Assembly: GCA_951394045.1 (NCBI GenBank)
Contig: OX595996.1
Location: 1,922,001 to 1,986,000, forward strand
From: Nitzschia sp. DOCU1
Lineage: Eukaryota; Bacillariophyta; Bacillariophyceae; Bacillariales; Bacillariaceae
DNA: 64,000 bases
Direction: 5' to 3'
Shown here: positions 9,607 to 21,664 of the stretch, piece after piece
Numbering within the stretch: the first letter of the stretch is position 1
Layout: every line of letters begins with the position of its first letter
The notes under the pieces: model-generated
Told to the model about the DNA's origin: nothing
The model's input: only the letters and a program-made list of their open reading frames with translations
Database searches by the model: none
Made by a program: the position numbers and the translations under genes

Positions 9607-10811
9607 TTAAACAACATCAAGGCTCCACTTAATTTGCAACTCTGGCAAATGACGGTGCAACCGTACCATTACATCCTCCTTTTTCTCACAGGCGAATAAG
9701 TTATCGCCAAGGGACAGGTACTTTAGGGCCGATGCACCATTTCCTTCTATGAAGTTCATGATGGCTTGCATGCCATTTGGACCGATCTTGTTGCTTCCAA
9801 GTTGAGTTCTTCCAAAGCGACAAGATGGTGGACATGTTTCTGTAACTTGTGTGCCCCGGCACATGTTAGGTTATTGTCTTGGAGAATCAGCACCGCCAAT
9901 TTTGGAAGGCAGTGAAAGGATAGGGACATGCAACCCAACCCCCTATGACCAAGTCGACAACTCCCAAGGTCAAGAAATGCAAGCTCTTGCATCGTGACCA
10001 CCCCGTGCAAGAGGCCTTGACCACCAGTCAGTGATAGTTTGACAGAGTCGAGGTGTAGTGACTTCAAGTTTGGTAGGTGTTGGAGGGTGGAGCCAAGTAC
10101 CGTGCGACAGCTCTGGCCCACCTTGCAATTGCTTATAATGAGCGTGTTCAGGTTTGCGAGCTTTGAAATGGAACGAAGAAATCTTAATCCACCGGCTCCT
10201 CCAATTGTGTAGCCGTCTACTAACAATGTTTTCAGCTTGATTAGCTGCTCGAGGGAGGCCGGTAGCCAAGAGCAGGGAATGCATGGGTGACTTGGGAGGG
10301 AATTGCCAACCATTATGTGGTGGGAGTATTCTATTTCCAGATGTGTGATTTGGGTGCATTGCAGTAGGGAGGATGCTATTTTTTGTTCGTTGTTTAGATT
10401 CAAGACGCCATCCAGTAGAGATATGGTCTGTAAGGATGGAAAGTATTTCATTAAAGTTGCAAAACGAGATGGAGGACCACCACCACGTGGAGCACCGCCG
10501 CCCGCAGGGTTGGTGAATTTAAGCTCAATAGGATATTTCCCTAGCCATGGGTGGACAGATAGAAGCTCCTCCCATTCTTTGATCGTGGACTCTTTGATGT
10601 CAATGTAACAAAATTTTACAACTCCGCGATATAATATCATTCTCTCCAAGTAGGGCATGCAGTCCCAGTAGCTGCCGATGAGAAGGGACACCTTTAAAGG
10701 TAGGGCCGGTGGTAATGGTGGCATTGACATTGCCACTATTAGGGAGGAAGGGGACAATGACGGCAACAAAAGTCGTAAGTTTCGATAGAGAATTGAAACG
10801 TTCGATGGCAT
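9607..10811 (-). pseudogene. Leucine-rich repeat (RNase-inhibitor-like) protein with one frameshift
   Basis: The frame starts with an ATG at 10811 (MPSNVSILY) and carries successive LRRs of the form LxxLxLxxxxL/I, for example LNTLIISNCKVG, LKSLHLDSVKLS and LAVLILQDNNLT. After LEELNLE near 9797-9801 the LRR pattern leaves this frame. It continues perfectly in the next one as LGSNKIGPNGMQAIM through LKYLSLGDNLF to a TAA at 9607. The total of the two parts is one base short of a whole number of codons, so the simplest explanation is a single-base deletion in a G pair; a sequencing error would look the same. LRR proteins of this type are protein-protein interaction scaffolds; the specific partner is unknown. 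Confidence 0.65.
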
Positions 10812-11601
10812 GATGGTGCCGATCAAACCTATTAAATTTAAAGGGTGATGCTATTTAGCAGCCTGTGCTTATAAAAATTGAAAACACAGTAAGATTAGTA
10901 CGGAAAAATTAACAAGCGATCATGGGTTGTGCGCAGGTTTGCCTCGTAAAATCATTCGAATTACATGGTTGCATTAATCCGGTTATGGCTTCCTTTTTAT
11001 CTGGTGTAAGTACATAAGCAGTTTCTACCGTACCTTTCTTTAGTACCTACAACACCAAGAATATCAGGCAATAATGGAATTGCACCGTCCTAATAATATC
11101 CTTTGAATGGCACTAATAATCCTTAAAATGGAACGGAAAATCCGGTTGAGGTGTCCCAGTTCAAATATGCCCTTTTGTGAGATTACAAAAAGGTCACACA
11201 ATGAGAAATTGTGACAGTGTCGTGGTGCGACACCAAAATGGCTTGGGTGTTTTAAATATGCCCATGGAAAAAAGAGGAAAGGTGAGAAGGCAGGTCTTGT
11301 CGTTGGATGACTGCCTGGTACAATTAGCAGTGGAGCGGTGGGGGTTTGGAAAGTATGTTTTGAATTGAGCTAGTATGGCATAGAGGTTGAATGCTATAGA
11401 AAATTAATAGGAGGGTAATGTCGTGAAGACATACTTTTGAATTGATGGACATAAGCCTGTGATTTGAATGGAAAACACGTGGGGGGAAAGCTTGTGGTGT
11501 TGCCAGTCCGTGGTGGTGTTGTGAGCAGCGGTGGTGTTGTGAGCAGCCCCCTGCAGCAGCAAACACCATAAGAAAGGCGGAACCACAATATTATTTGAAA
11601 A
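10812..11601. other. Intergenic, no supported gene
   Basis: A+T-rich spacer with one copy of the dispersed GGTCACACAATGAG repeat (about 11164-11204) and a short GTGGTGTTGTGAGCAGC tandem repeat at about 11510-11550. The 63-codon ORF at 11177 has no features. Confidence 0.45.
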
Positions 11602-12823
11602 ATGGCAGTACAACAACTGGCCGTATCTGAGGAGGTAAATTGTCATAGCTGTTTGTAGAATATGAGTAATTGACAACTGACCTTGTTGTTGTATGGTCAC
11701 GGCGGCTTAGGCGCTAGCAGGAACCTACTACCCCAGGTGGTCAAATGATGTCAAAAACTTTGTGTACGAGAAAGCATTTGTCCACATGCAGTTTATTAAT
11801 TCCATGGTTCTCGTGCAGTTTGGTAGTGTTGCACAGAGGGCAGCTTGTAAGGATGTGGGTGTGCCGGACCAGTATGCAGAGGATTTCTGGTCTGTTGTCG
11901 GATGTTCCTCCTATGAGGAGGCGGTTAGAAGGAAAAGAAGTACACTATACAATGCCTTGAATGTGGCCTTTAGAAAGTACTGTGAGAAACCACCGGTGAA
12001 TGAGGAGGGTGATAAGGTGAAACCTCCAGATCCAAAGATGTTTATACCAGTGGATATGGACAGTCAGAGTAAGTACCATTCAAGAATGGGGGGTGTTTTC
12101 CTAGATCGTGTACTAACGGGAATGTTTGGTTGTTAAGGATTTCCAGTAGTGTTGGCTGTTGCACCTAACAACTCTGATGGGTCGTCCGGCACAGAGCAGG
12201 AAGCGGATGCGCAGGAGGGGCAGGATTTGGAGGAAGATGAGTTTGATGAGGTTAAGATACAACGTTGGTCAAGAACGGGTCTGGGTGAGGGTGTGGGTAA
12301 GGAGGAATATGCCAGGTTCTGGGCTGAGTTTGTCAGTGTTTTTGTTGAAAGAGATGCAGGCGGGAGAGGGCAGAGGAGATATGGAAGGTCGCATTGGGAG
12401 TTGTTGAGTGAATATGTGGAAGTACCAATGGAAAGTTTTGCTGTGTTGCTGTATATGAACAACTATGACAAATTCATGAACGAATACTGGAAGTGGGGAA
12501 ATGAAGATAGTGCCACTTTGACTAGTGGGTTGACGGCTGCAACTCCAAGTAGTGCTGGGGTTCCTTCCCGCTTCACCGATTGCTCCAGGGGTACTGGCAA
12601 GTATTCGGGATGGTCGGATGAGGCTATGGTATTGTACAATCTGGTTTTTGCGGTGCTGGAGAGACAAAGACTGGCGTTGGGAAGTAGGAAGTCCTTTGAT
12701 GAAAGAGTGAAAAAATTAGTACAGAGGAAAGATTTGGGTAAGAGCAAGAGGAAGTTTGCAGGACGAGTGGAGGTGAGAAATGGAATGTCAAAACTTATGC
12801 GGCTAATGGATGTGGGTGTGTAG
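11602..12823 (+). CDS. Unrecognised three-exon protein, possibly transposon-derived
   Basis: Three exons give a 355-aa protein: 11602-11634 (MAVQQLAVSEE), 11711-12068 and 12147-12823. Intron 1 is GTAAAT...TTAG (76 bp, phase 0). Intron 2 is GTAAGT...CCAG (78 bp). It contains a perfect TACTAAC branch point and removes an in-frame TAA at 12134-12136. The protein has an acidic linker, then RFTDCSRGTGKYSGWSDEAM, which precedes a helical C-terminus with a basic tail. This combination of a short acidic domain and a K/R-Y-x-G-W-S block resembles proteins of repeated families in diatom and oomycete genomes, but I cannot assign a function. Exon 1 is short and less certain than the other two. Confidence 0.5.
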
Positions 12824-14111
12824 AGTTCTATAATGATAAATGGAGATGGAAAGGAATGTTTGACTGTTCAGGATTAGCATTATGGTTAGATTAGAATGGT
12901 TATGCAAGAGGGGTGAAACTTGAGGACCGGCATTGGATTGTTGGTATGGGGTCCAGCATTGAGGCGATGATGCGAAAACTTGAGAACCAACATTGGATTG
13001 TGGGGATCCCCTCCAGCATTGAGGTATTGTCATGCCTAGGGGGGGGGCATTGTTGGTTGAATCATGGGAATGAGGTACACAAAGTGGGGTTTAGTGTTGA
13101 TGGATACAGATTGAAGGCTAACATGAGATTGGAAGGTGGTATGGCGGGGGTGCGGGGTGTGCATAACGGAAGTGGAGTCTGGATATTGCATTCTGCTTCA
13201 TTGATGTAGATGTTTACATGGGGATGCTGCATTAGTTGTGAATTTGGATGCAGCATTCTACTTTGGAGGTGAATATTCGCCACGGAATATGCCGCATTTA
13301 GGGCTGGCTTAATATGGATTTGGAGCCGATGTCAAGTGCAGGCATATGTATCAAGAATATGCTGGCATGGAAAGGGGGTAGAATTGAAATTATGGGGGTG
13401 TGCATTTGCCGGCCCTCTGATGATCACTCGACGACCACGAGGAAGACGCCAACCACAGCGCCAACAACAAGGCAAAGGCCAAAATTTGAATGGCTACTAA
13501 GATGCCCTTTCGAATGAAATGAGGCTGTTGCCTTGGTCGCTTTAGCGATATTTGAACGCGGTCCCTGACAAGCGGCATGGTGCATCAAACAAATGAGAAA
13601 AGTGTTGGTGAAAAAGACCGCTCTACCGGTAGCAATGTGACCGTTGCGTTTTGAAGGTCGCACCGACCGGCGCGATGCGGCAGGGGCATATAAATAAAGA
13701 ATCAAAGGCATATCAAAGACTCCTGGCGGGCGCGCGTGGGTGTGGCAATAGTGCCAGGTAGTAGTAGATGAAGAAAGATTGACTACTGCGAGTCCCCAAT
13801 CGGGATTGATCACTTGTCCCATGCTAGCATTTGCACATTGTCTCTAGCTACTATTCTATGATTGGGCAACTTTTATTAGCATTCATCGCTCACACTAGCA
13901 CAGAGGGTTGACCATTGATTGTATCCCTTCGAACAAAAGTTCTTCGTCATGGGGCAGAGGACTTGTCGAAGTATTACTACAAGAAGGAACTCCTGGTGGG
14001 GGTCGCCATTTCGATGTGCTACTACTAGCTAAAGTGGCGGCAGCGGCTACACAGTTCCGGCGTATGGTAGTAGCGAAATCATTTGGCTTGGAAATTAACA
14101 CCCTTTCTCTG
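12824..14111. other. Intergenic with a 60-bp tandem repeat
   Basis: No gene supported. Two adjacent 60-bp units, 12901-12960 and 12961-13020, share GAAACTTGAG-ACC, CATTGGATTGT and CCAGCATTGAGG. Further downstream are several ATTGTTGG- and GATGCTGCATT-like words without a clear array. Short ORFs are shadows. Confidence 0.4.
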
Positions 14112-17100
14112 TTACTGAGAAGAGACACTTTGAAGGTGCCCTTCCAATAACCGGAGTAGCTGTGCGAAGGCGTCCTCGTGCGTGTGAGCGTCCGGCCCAA
14201 GTCCATACGAAAACAGCATGGCATACTCGCGGAGTTTCTCTTGTCGACGAGAAACATCGGCTTGATCTTTCAAGGCTGCCTTGATGGCAACAATGAAGGA
14301 ACCCTTGGAAGCATCTGATGCTTCAGCCTCCAGCACAAACGAAGAATAATTGACCAAGGTAGAATATGGAAGAAAGTCGGAGGTGGGAAGCTCCGACTTC
14401 AGAAACCACATGCCCTCGGACCCGACATTGTAGCGAGGAACAACGGGAATACAACCATTCAAAATTGATTGAAAAAAGCGTTGTAACTCGGAATCATCGT
14501 CTTCAAAAAAGCAAGGGCAAAACACGGACTCTTGGAGATATGACAGCAACTCAGTTGTACCCACTTCCATGCGCTCGATTAGGAGAAATGGTAGGCTCCC
14601 GACTGAGTTCCAGCCCCGAACATGTTTCACGAATTTATGATGCACCTTTCTGCGATCGTAGTTGCCGGAGATATCTGTCGCGGTGAAGGCGTATTGCCGA
14701 GGCCTGGTCCACCAATCAAGAGTGCGATGGGAAATCGCCGAAGGCTGCAAGGCACGATGTGGCTGAACTGTTGGCACGCGCAAATCGAATGTTCGATTTA
14801 ATCCGCTTTGAAAGTTGCCAAATACAGTCATTGACCGATTCAAAAAGAATGGAACGGTAAACGGGGGTCGGGCATCCGGCAAAAGAAACAAATGCTTGTG
14901 GGGGTTCGCCGAGAAGAACTCGAGAAACGAGGCATCATTCGCTGTCGAGCCTGGGGCACAGCTTTCGCCACCGCCCGTTTCGTTTGAACACGACGGCAAC
15001 AAAAGGTCAAAGAAGCTATGTGGAACGACAAACAGATCGGCCTCTTTCGCATCAAAAGTTCGATATGAGCATGTGCCGAAAAGATTATAAAGCGCTCTGG
15101 CCGTTGTCGCGGTGGTGTGGACTGCGTCCGCCATCAGATGCTGTTCTTCACCACCCACAGTTTGGTTGTACACGTAGATCCTCCATGGAGACGAGAAACT
15201 GACAATGGGACTGCGAGGCTTGTATCGATTCGTAGGCAGCGACAGCATATCGTCAGAATCCATCTCGTCGAGATAATCAATGCCAGTTCGAATGGAAGGC
15301 GGTTCGATCTCTTCAAGCAAAGGGCGACAACGATCATGCATCTCACAATTACTGGCAAGACAAAACGCTCGATAGAGACAGTCGCAGGGACTTCCATCCG
15401 ATATCGTTCCTCCGACGTGGTTGTTGAGGTGGACAATGTACGAATTTTCTCGAATTCCATTCAAACGATGAAAGACTTTGTACTCTCTGGTATCCTTGTA
15501 GCATTCGCGGGAAATCTTACTCCAACTGAAATACTGAAACGCGAGTGGATCCAATGGCTCCAAGTTCCAAGATTCTGGAGCGGAAAAGTAGACTCTTGTC
15601 AACAAGCGCGGGCCATTATAACCCCACAAACGATTATTGAAATCGGAAAGGAACTCGAGCAGCGTTGCCTCCATGTATTTGTGTCCTGGTTGAAATTTCA
15701 AAACGGCGCCATTCAACGATGTGCGCTCCTTGTCCTGAAATCCAATCACGTTAGGGGGCAAGGAATCTAACGGCCTTACAACTATAGTGTCAGTATCTGT
15801 ATGAGTAGGGAATAGTGTGGGTCAAAATAAGCGACGAGGATAAATTTTGAGAAGAAACATACGCAAGCCCATCCCATCGGCTTACCAAGGTAGACACCCC
15901 CGTCCAAATACATCAGGATCATCCTCATTAAATTGCTCTCGTTGCTGAACCAATTGCCCCCGGGATCATTTGCGTATTCGCTTACATGATTCATGAAACG
16001 TACTACCAGATTGTCAGGAAATACATGCTTCTTCCATAATCGTTTCAAGCCTTGCACTGGGTCGTAGGGCTGGACAGACAAATCGTATCCAGCGTCAATC
16101 AAGTACCGCACAGGAGTGTCCGTCATTGCTTTGGCATGGACAATCACCTTGGCGTTTGGGTGATGATAAAAGATACTTTCCAAGCAGCGCTTTTGCATCG
16201 TTCCAAAGTTCTCTTCCTTGGTGGTATGAATAAGGTGAAAGAGCGTCACGGAGCTGGAAACGTTTCTTGCACCGGCCGAGAGAACAGTACTTCGCATGTT
16301 TTCGAAAGGTATAATGTCCGGTGTGAGGAGTTCGTCATTCGTGGGAACCGCAGCCTCTGTATTGCCAGTCAATGCACGGCACTCGTTGCCAGGATGACAG
16401 TTTCCAACCACACAATAGCTGTTAAGTAGGCAATGACAAGGACTGCCATGGACAATCTCTCCAGCTACATGGTTGTTCATGTGGACGGCGTATGAACTTT
16501 TGCGGACTCTTTGCAATTGTGTTTGAACTTTGTCCGGAATAGTCTCATTGTAGCAGGTTTCCACAATTGATTTGTAGTAGAACGGATAGAAGACATGTGA
16601 CCTGGCAATTTGAATCTTCCAATCACTCTTTCGTTGCTTGTAAACCTTGGTCAAGAGCGCCGGTCCATTATTTCCCCAAAGGCGATTGTCGAACCTTTTG
16701 ACAAACGTCCACAAACACTGCCGAATATAGTCGTGGCGAGGTTCAAAATACATGACGGCCCCATTGACAAAATACTTGTCTTGACGACCCAGAATATTGG
16801 GTTTCATGTCTGTAAAGGGACGAACGACAATCGTGTCTGTATCGAGATAGACTCCTCCATGCTGGAATAATAATGCAAGACGCAGCAAGTTGGAAACGTT
16901 ACTGTACCAAAAGCCTTGCTCGTCGTTGGCATAGTCGTCGACCTTTGCCATGAATTTTTGAATCAATTCATCATTGAACTCAGGCTGGAGTTCTTGCAGA
17001 GTCGCGGTCACATTGTAGGGAATAACAGAAATATTGTAGCCCGCTTTTAAAAGGGGTTGGACGGGCCGATTGGACATGCTGTTGACGTACAAACGGACGA

Positions 17101-17542
17101 TAGCATTGGGATGGTGATAAAAGATACTTTCGATACACCTCAAGGGCATCAAGCCAAAGCTTGCTTCGTCGGTTGAATGAATCAAATGAAATAACAGCGA
17201 CGGTTCACTTTTGGCTTCTCCGATCTCCGGCGTCATCACGGATATTTGCGAGCTTTGCTCGGGAATCTGCGTGTCGTTGTTGTCAGCCTCTAACAAAGAC
17301 GATGACTTCCAATATACCATTCGAGGAAAGGGTTGATCTAAATTGCGAGTATATCTGTCCAGCAAAAGATGCTGCCGTTGACTCTGATCTAGCTGTAAAG
17401 TGGTCAGGACCGCTAGGAGCACAAGGATTGCCAGAGTCTTGATCTTTTGACGCCACTCGGGGATCCGCTTGCTGCTGCTGTTGCTAGCGGATTTCTTGGC
17501 GATTGGCAGGCGAAGCGGCATGATTGTCTTTTCTATCCTCAT
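14112..17542 (-). CDS. Triple-domain glycosyltransferase: two alpha-1,4-GT (Gb3-synthase/GT32-like) domains plus exostosin (GT47) domain
   Basis: Two exons (17542-15886 and 15796-14112) are joined across an 89-bp GTAAGC...ACAG intron and give 1113 aa (1106 aa if the ATG at 17521 is used). A type II signal anchor lies at about residues 35-51, as in Golgi enzymes. Domain 1 (about 115-400) has LLFHLIHST, a donor-binding DTD in GGVYLDTDTIVVRP (234-236) and GSPCHC. Domain 2 (about 432-715) repeats the same pattern. Its DTD at 553-555 is split by the intron: the first base of Asp553 is in exon 1 and the rest in exon 2. Its tail carries LNGAVLKF and GSPCDC. From about 750 to 1090 the sequence is exostosin-like: WRIYVYNQ, ADLFVVPH, a long central region, then LNGCIPVVP. 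Two retaining-type and one inverting-type transferase folds in one chain would be unusual. The substrate is unknown; cell-wall or secreted glycans are likely. Confidence 0.85.
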
Positions 17543-18003
17543 GTTATGCTATTAGTGGGCAAGTCAAGGATGTATGTATCCAGCCTCAAAGCAAGTTGGG
17601 TTTGATGATGATGGTGATGATGGCAAGCAGGTTTCCATGCGATGAGAGAAATGAGGCTCTCTTGGAAAGAGGATGCCGTGCTTTTCAAGCAAATATGCCC
17701 TTGGATGACCGTTGCTTTTGAAAGATACGGCATTAACGCTCCTATAACGCTAGCGAAGTGATTGGACGACTGAAAATGGACTCCTTCGATTGATTGATCG
17801 ACTACATTTCCGGCCGGTGAACGACGCAACAAATATATGTAGAAAGAAACACAAGTCAAACTTCGCTCTACTAGTAGCATTTACTTTTTGGAATAATGAC
17901 AACTGTGGCGTTGGAAGGGACAAACCCAAATTGTCGATTCAAGTAGTAGTAGACTTGCAAGAATGAATCGCCTTGTCAATACTAGCTAGTAGTAGTCAGT
18001 CGC
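17543..18003. other. Intergenic, no supported gene
   Basis: A 461-bp spacer upstream of the triple glycosyltransferase and downstream of the DUF616-like gene. It contains a GATGATGATGGTGATGATGG simple repeat (about 17602-17622). No other signals recognised. Confidence 0.4.
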
Positions 18004-18954
18004 TCATTGAGCGTCACTGTCACTCACATAGGTATGACCATTGTATCCCATGGAGTCACGTCGTTCTTCAAACAACTCCTTCAATTTGGCGACTTGACGA
18101 TACAAATTGACTGGCTGGGCATGAAACTTGTCTACCACATAACACCACAACAATTGATCTCGCCACGATCCTTGCTCTTGACTATACAAATTCCAAAATT
18201 CATTGGACAACTTTTGGTAATTGGCATTGGAGGGGACAAATACAAAATGCCGATTCAAGTAGACTATACAAGAATCTCGAAAATCCGACCGAGCTTGTAA
18301 CCATGTCATTGTAAAATTGACATTTTCGGCTGTATCCTTGTGGTCCGCCACTAATCCTTGTGCCAATCCTTTAATGCGAGAGCCTCGTTTGGGATATTGT
18401 CCTAGTCCAAAGGGATGTTTTTGGACTAAAGAAGCAGCATGTCGAAATCGTTCCGTGGCTTTTCGAGAATTGATGGGCAATGTATATCCATCCATGTACA
18501 CAACCACGGGACATTCTTTCAGGGAAGAATGTTGCCACGGTACAAATTTGGCCCATCGTGATTGTGTAATGATTCTTTGGTATGGGGGATGGACAACCAC
18601 TCCAGTCCATCCAGGCGCCTCCAAATTGGCCAGATTGGTAAAGACGCGATACTCAAAGGTGGGATTCGCGAGACGATGGAGTGTGACATTGCCGACTCGA
18701 TCGGCCGATTCCAAATCCTTGGCAAAGACGCTGGTCACAAAACAAATTTCGTACATTGTAGTATTCGTAACAATAGTAGCAGTCGTAGGTATTCGTGGTG
18801 ACCCGGCAAAGTCCGCCAAGGATGACGATACCGATGACGATTGACGAAGAATCTGCTGATGGACTTGTGACTGCATAGTCTTCAAAATAGAGAGAGCGGC
18901 GGACAAGACGGCGGCAAGTAACAACCCGCGTGGGGTGGTGCAAAAACGTGGCAT
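18004..18954 (-). CDS. DUF616/TOD1-like type II membrane glycosyltransferase-like protein
   Basis: The 316-aa protein starts at an ATG (MPRFCTTPRG) with a signal anchor at about residues 9-24. The body has YEICFVTSVF, a W-A-K-F segment (SRWAKFVPWQH), VVVYMDGYTLP with a D-G acidic pair, KHPFGLGQYPKRG, and near the C-terminus WRDQLLWCYVVDKF. The order R-x-x-K, hydrophobic strand-D-G, H-P, W-R-D-Q matches DUF616 proteins (plant TOD1/MUCI70 type), which act in Golgi polysaccharide or sphingolipid metabolism. Length is shorter than plant members because only the catalytic part is present. It lies in the same orientation as the triple glycosyltransferase upstream of it. Confidence 0.65.
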   Translation of the reverse strand: MPRFCTTPRGLLLAAVLSAALSILKTMQSQVHQQILRQSSSVSSSLADFAGSPRIPTTATIVTNTTMYEICFVTSVFAKDLESADRVGNVTLHRLANPTFEYRVFTNLANLEAPGWTGVVVHPPYQRIITQSRWAKFVPWQHSSLKECPVVVYMDGYTLPINSRKATERFRHAASLVQKHPFGLGQYPKRGSRIKGLAQGLVADHKDTAENVNFTMTWLQARSDFRDSCIVYLNRHFVFVPSNANYQKLSNEFWNLYSQEQGSWRDQLLWCYVVDKFHAQPVNLYRQVAKLKELFEERRDSMGYNGHTYVSDSDAQ

Positions 18955-19352
18955 GGATGTAAAATATGGGTCTGTCTTTTCTTTTATAGGCAGATATATC
19001 AGGAAGGAGGATCAGGGTTGTGCCATTGTCGAGGACGAAATTCAAATTACGAAAAAAGTCGCATGCCTGTGCACGCGCGCACCGGCTGTTCCGAACTGCC
19101 AGAGGACTCATTCGACTTTTTCAAAGGTCCGTGTTGTTGCGCACATAGAACATGCGTTGTGCGAGCATGCCGTCTCATATGTACATCTTCAGATTTTCGA
19201 AAAGGATATGCTCCGTAGTTCCCGCCAGAATCCGAACGCACCTCTACCGACCATTGCGGGCAACGGATAGTCTGCTTTCCTTTTACATCATCTTTCCATC
19301 ATCAACATTGTGTCTATCGGACCCGTACTACGGTAGTAAGCTGAATCAATAC
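18955..19352. other. Divergent intergenic region
   Basis: 398 bp separate the divergent DUF616-like and prolyl 4-hydroxylase genes, so it probably holds both promoters. There is an alternating CGCGCGCACC stretch near 19074. No confident TATA element. Confidence 0.35.
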
Positions 19353-21218
19353 ATGACAATGAGACAACTCCTTTGGCTTTGGTTGACGGCGGTGCTGTTG
19401 ACAACTCTGGCACTTGCCGAAGAGTCATCGTCCTCGTCCAATCCTGCTGTTGCGACTGCTGCAACTGTGGACGCCGATTCTCGTGACGAGACAAACGAAG
19501 GATCTTGTGACTCCCTTGCACCACCTGCCCATGAAATTGTCCCAGACGAGCAACTGCAGCAACAAAGTTGTAATACTAATGCTTCTGAGAGTAGTGCTCC
19601 TAATGACGAAACATCGTCCGAAACTGAAGATGATGTGACGATTTATTGGCAATTTGAAGATTGGGGCAAACCTCAATATTCCGATGACACGAATCGCGAC
19701 AAGGTCATGGCCGTGGTGGGATTTACCAAACATTATATGCAGCAAGAGTTTTACGCCACGAATCAACATCCACAAAAACATCGTTGCCGAAACGACCACA
19801 ATGATTGTTCTCTGTGGGTGATTGAGGGAGCTTGCAGAAAGGACGACGAACATGACTATAGTAAGTCCAGTGTATATGGAACACGAACGAGTCGAGATAC
19901 TTTTGTCACGTGTTGTGATTTCTAATTGTGTCTGTCTACTATTAGTGCTCGAACATTGTGCCCCCGCTTGTCGAATGTGCGAAGAATACATGGAAACTTT
20001 TTATGGAACAGAATCCGACAGCGATGAAGAAGAAGAAGATGATGAGGATCAACCACCCGCCTCGGATTCTCAAAGAAATTCGGCGGGACCACCGGTTCCC
20101 ACTGCTTGGGGACTTCCACAACGAATGGATGTTGCCATTCCCGACAAAGTCTTTTGGAACATTTTAGAGGAGACGCACGAGTACATGACAGAAACCGTCA
20201 TGGGACATTTGGAGGAATACGCTGCTGTCTTTCGAAATTGTGAAAATCGACATGCAGATTGTACCTATTGGAAGGCCATGAATCAATGTGAAACCAATCC
20301 AGACTATATGCACATTTGGTGTGCACCTACCTGTCAAACGTGTGAAATGTTGGATATTCGGAATCGTTGTCCGATTGATCCCGACGAACCACAAGTCTTT
20401 TCCAAACCAGGAGATTTAAATGCCATGTTTGAACGGATCATTTCGGATCCCTACTGGGTAGACACGTATGGGCCTTTGGAAATTGTATCGAGTCCCGCAA
20501 CTACAGGAGGTCCTTGGATTATTACCTTGGAACATTTTGTCAACGATGAAGAATGTCAACGATTTATTGATTACGCCCAAGAAGCAGGATTTGAATTGTC
20601 AGAAGATGTAGGAGACGAAGATGAATTTGGCTTTGATGGGACCATGCAAAGTGTGGAAAGTGAAGAACGAACATCGACCAATGCTTGGTGTTTTACGGAT
20701 TGTTATGAGGATCCCGTTACACGAGCCGTCCATGACCGTATTGAAAAATTGACAGGAACGCACTACAACAACTCGGAATATTATCAAATTCTTCGCTATG
20801 AGCCGGGTCAATTTTATGGGGAACAGTAAGTAATATTCGTGTGGGGTGAATCTGTCAATCCTTTTGAAAAGTGTTTTTAACCATGGTTGGTCGTCTCCTC
20901 CAAAGTCACGACTATATTGAATCGGAATACGGTCGACCACAAGGTCCACGAATTTTGACGGTATTCATGTATTTGAGTGATGTCGAAGAAGGCGGCGGTA
21001 CTCATTTTGGAATGATTGACAAGACCATCATGCCTAAAAAAGGAAAAGTTGTTGTTTGGCCTAGCGTTTTGGATGAGGACCCCTTGGAAATGGATGAACA
21101 AACCAATCATCAAGCCTTGCCAGTCATTCAAGGCCTCAAATATGGAGCGAATGCTTGGATTCATTTACGAAATTTCAAGTATCATATGGAAACGGGATGT
21201 GCGGGAGTGCCGTCGTGA
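19353..21218 (+). CDS. Secreted/ER prolyl 4-hydroxylase with two ShKT domains
   Basis: Three exons (19353-19860, 19946-20825, 20906-21218) give 566 aa. The introns are 85 bp (GTAAGT...TTAG) and 80 bp (GTAAGT...AAAG). A signal peptide (RQLLWLWLTAVLLTTLALA) directs it to the ER. Intron 1 lies within the first ShKT domain (HCAPACRMCE is completed only after splicing). A second ShKT domain spans 268-302 (CENRHADCTYW ... WCAPTCQTC). The catalytic 2-oxoglutarate/Fe(II) domain is C-terminal. Splicing across intron 2 creates YGEHHDYIE, supplying the iron ligands His463 and Asp465. The distal ligand is His531 (NHQALPV) and Lys541 binds 2-oxoglutarate. GPRILTVFMYLSDVEEGGGT is the classic P4H core. It should hydroxylate prolines in secreted proteins. 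ShKT-P4H fusions are known in algae and nematodes. Confidence 0.9.
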
Positions 21219-21664
21219 GTTTATTTTCCGAAAAAATTGCTATACACTTTGGAAAACTCCTTTACCCCAACCTGGGGATCGGCCTTGGCTACTAGAGTAG
21301 TAGCAAAGCCAGCTCGCACCATAGGCTGGACGAGATCTGCACCATTTCATCCATAAATGTCGGACCATGCCATCCAATTATCCATCACGACGGGGACAAG
21401 AATGAATGCAATGGTTCCCCGGAAAATATCAATACTGTAAAGTAGCAACTGGAATGTATAATTGATGGGCTAGTAGTATGACGATCATCACCATCTATGT
21501 AGTACTGCGCGCGCAAAGTCTCGTATCCTCTCGAAATCATGGATTCGTCGTAATGTTGTGCAAATAGAGTTATGGGTCATCATGGTCTTGTGTGTCATTT
21601 TTGTCAATAGTAGTATTGCCGTCTCATCACTTTGAAGCTCGTCCTCATCCGTCGCGTTTGCTGT
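21219..21664. other. Convergent intergenic region
   Basis: A 446-bp spacer between the 3' ends of the prolyl 4-hydroxylase and mannitol dehydrogenase genes. No gene seen. Confidence 0.4.
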
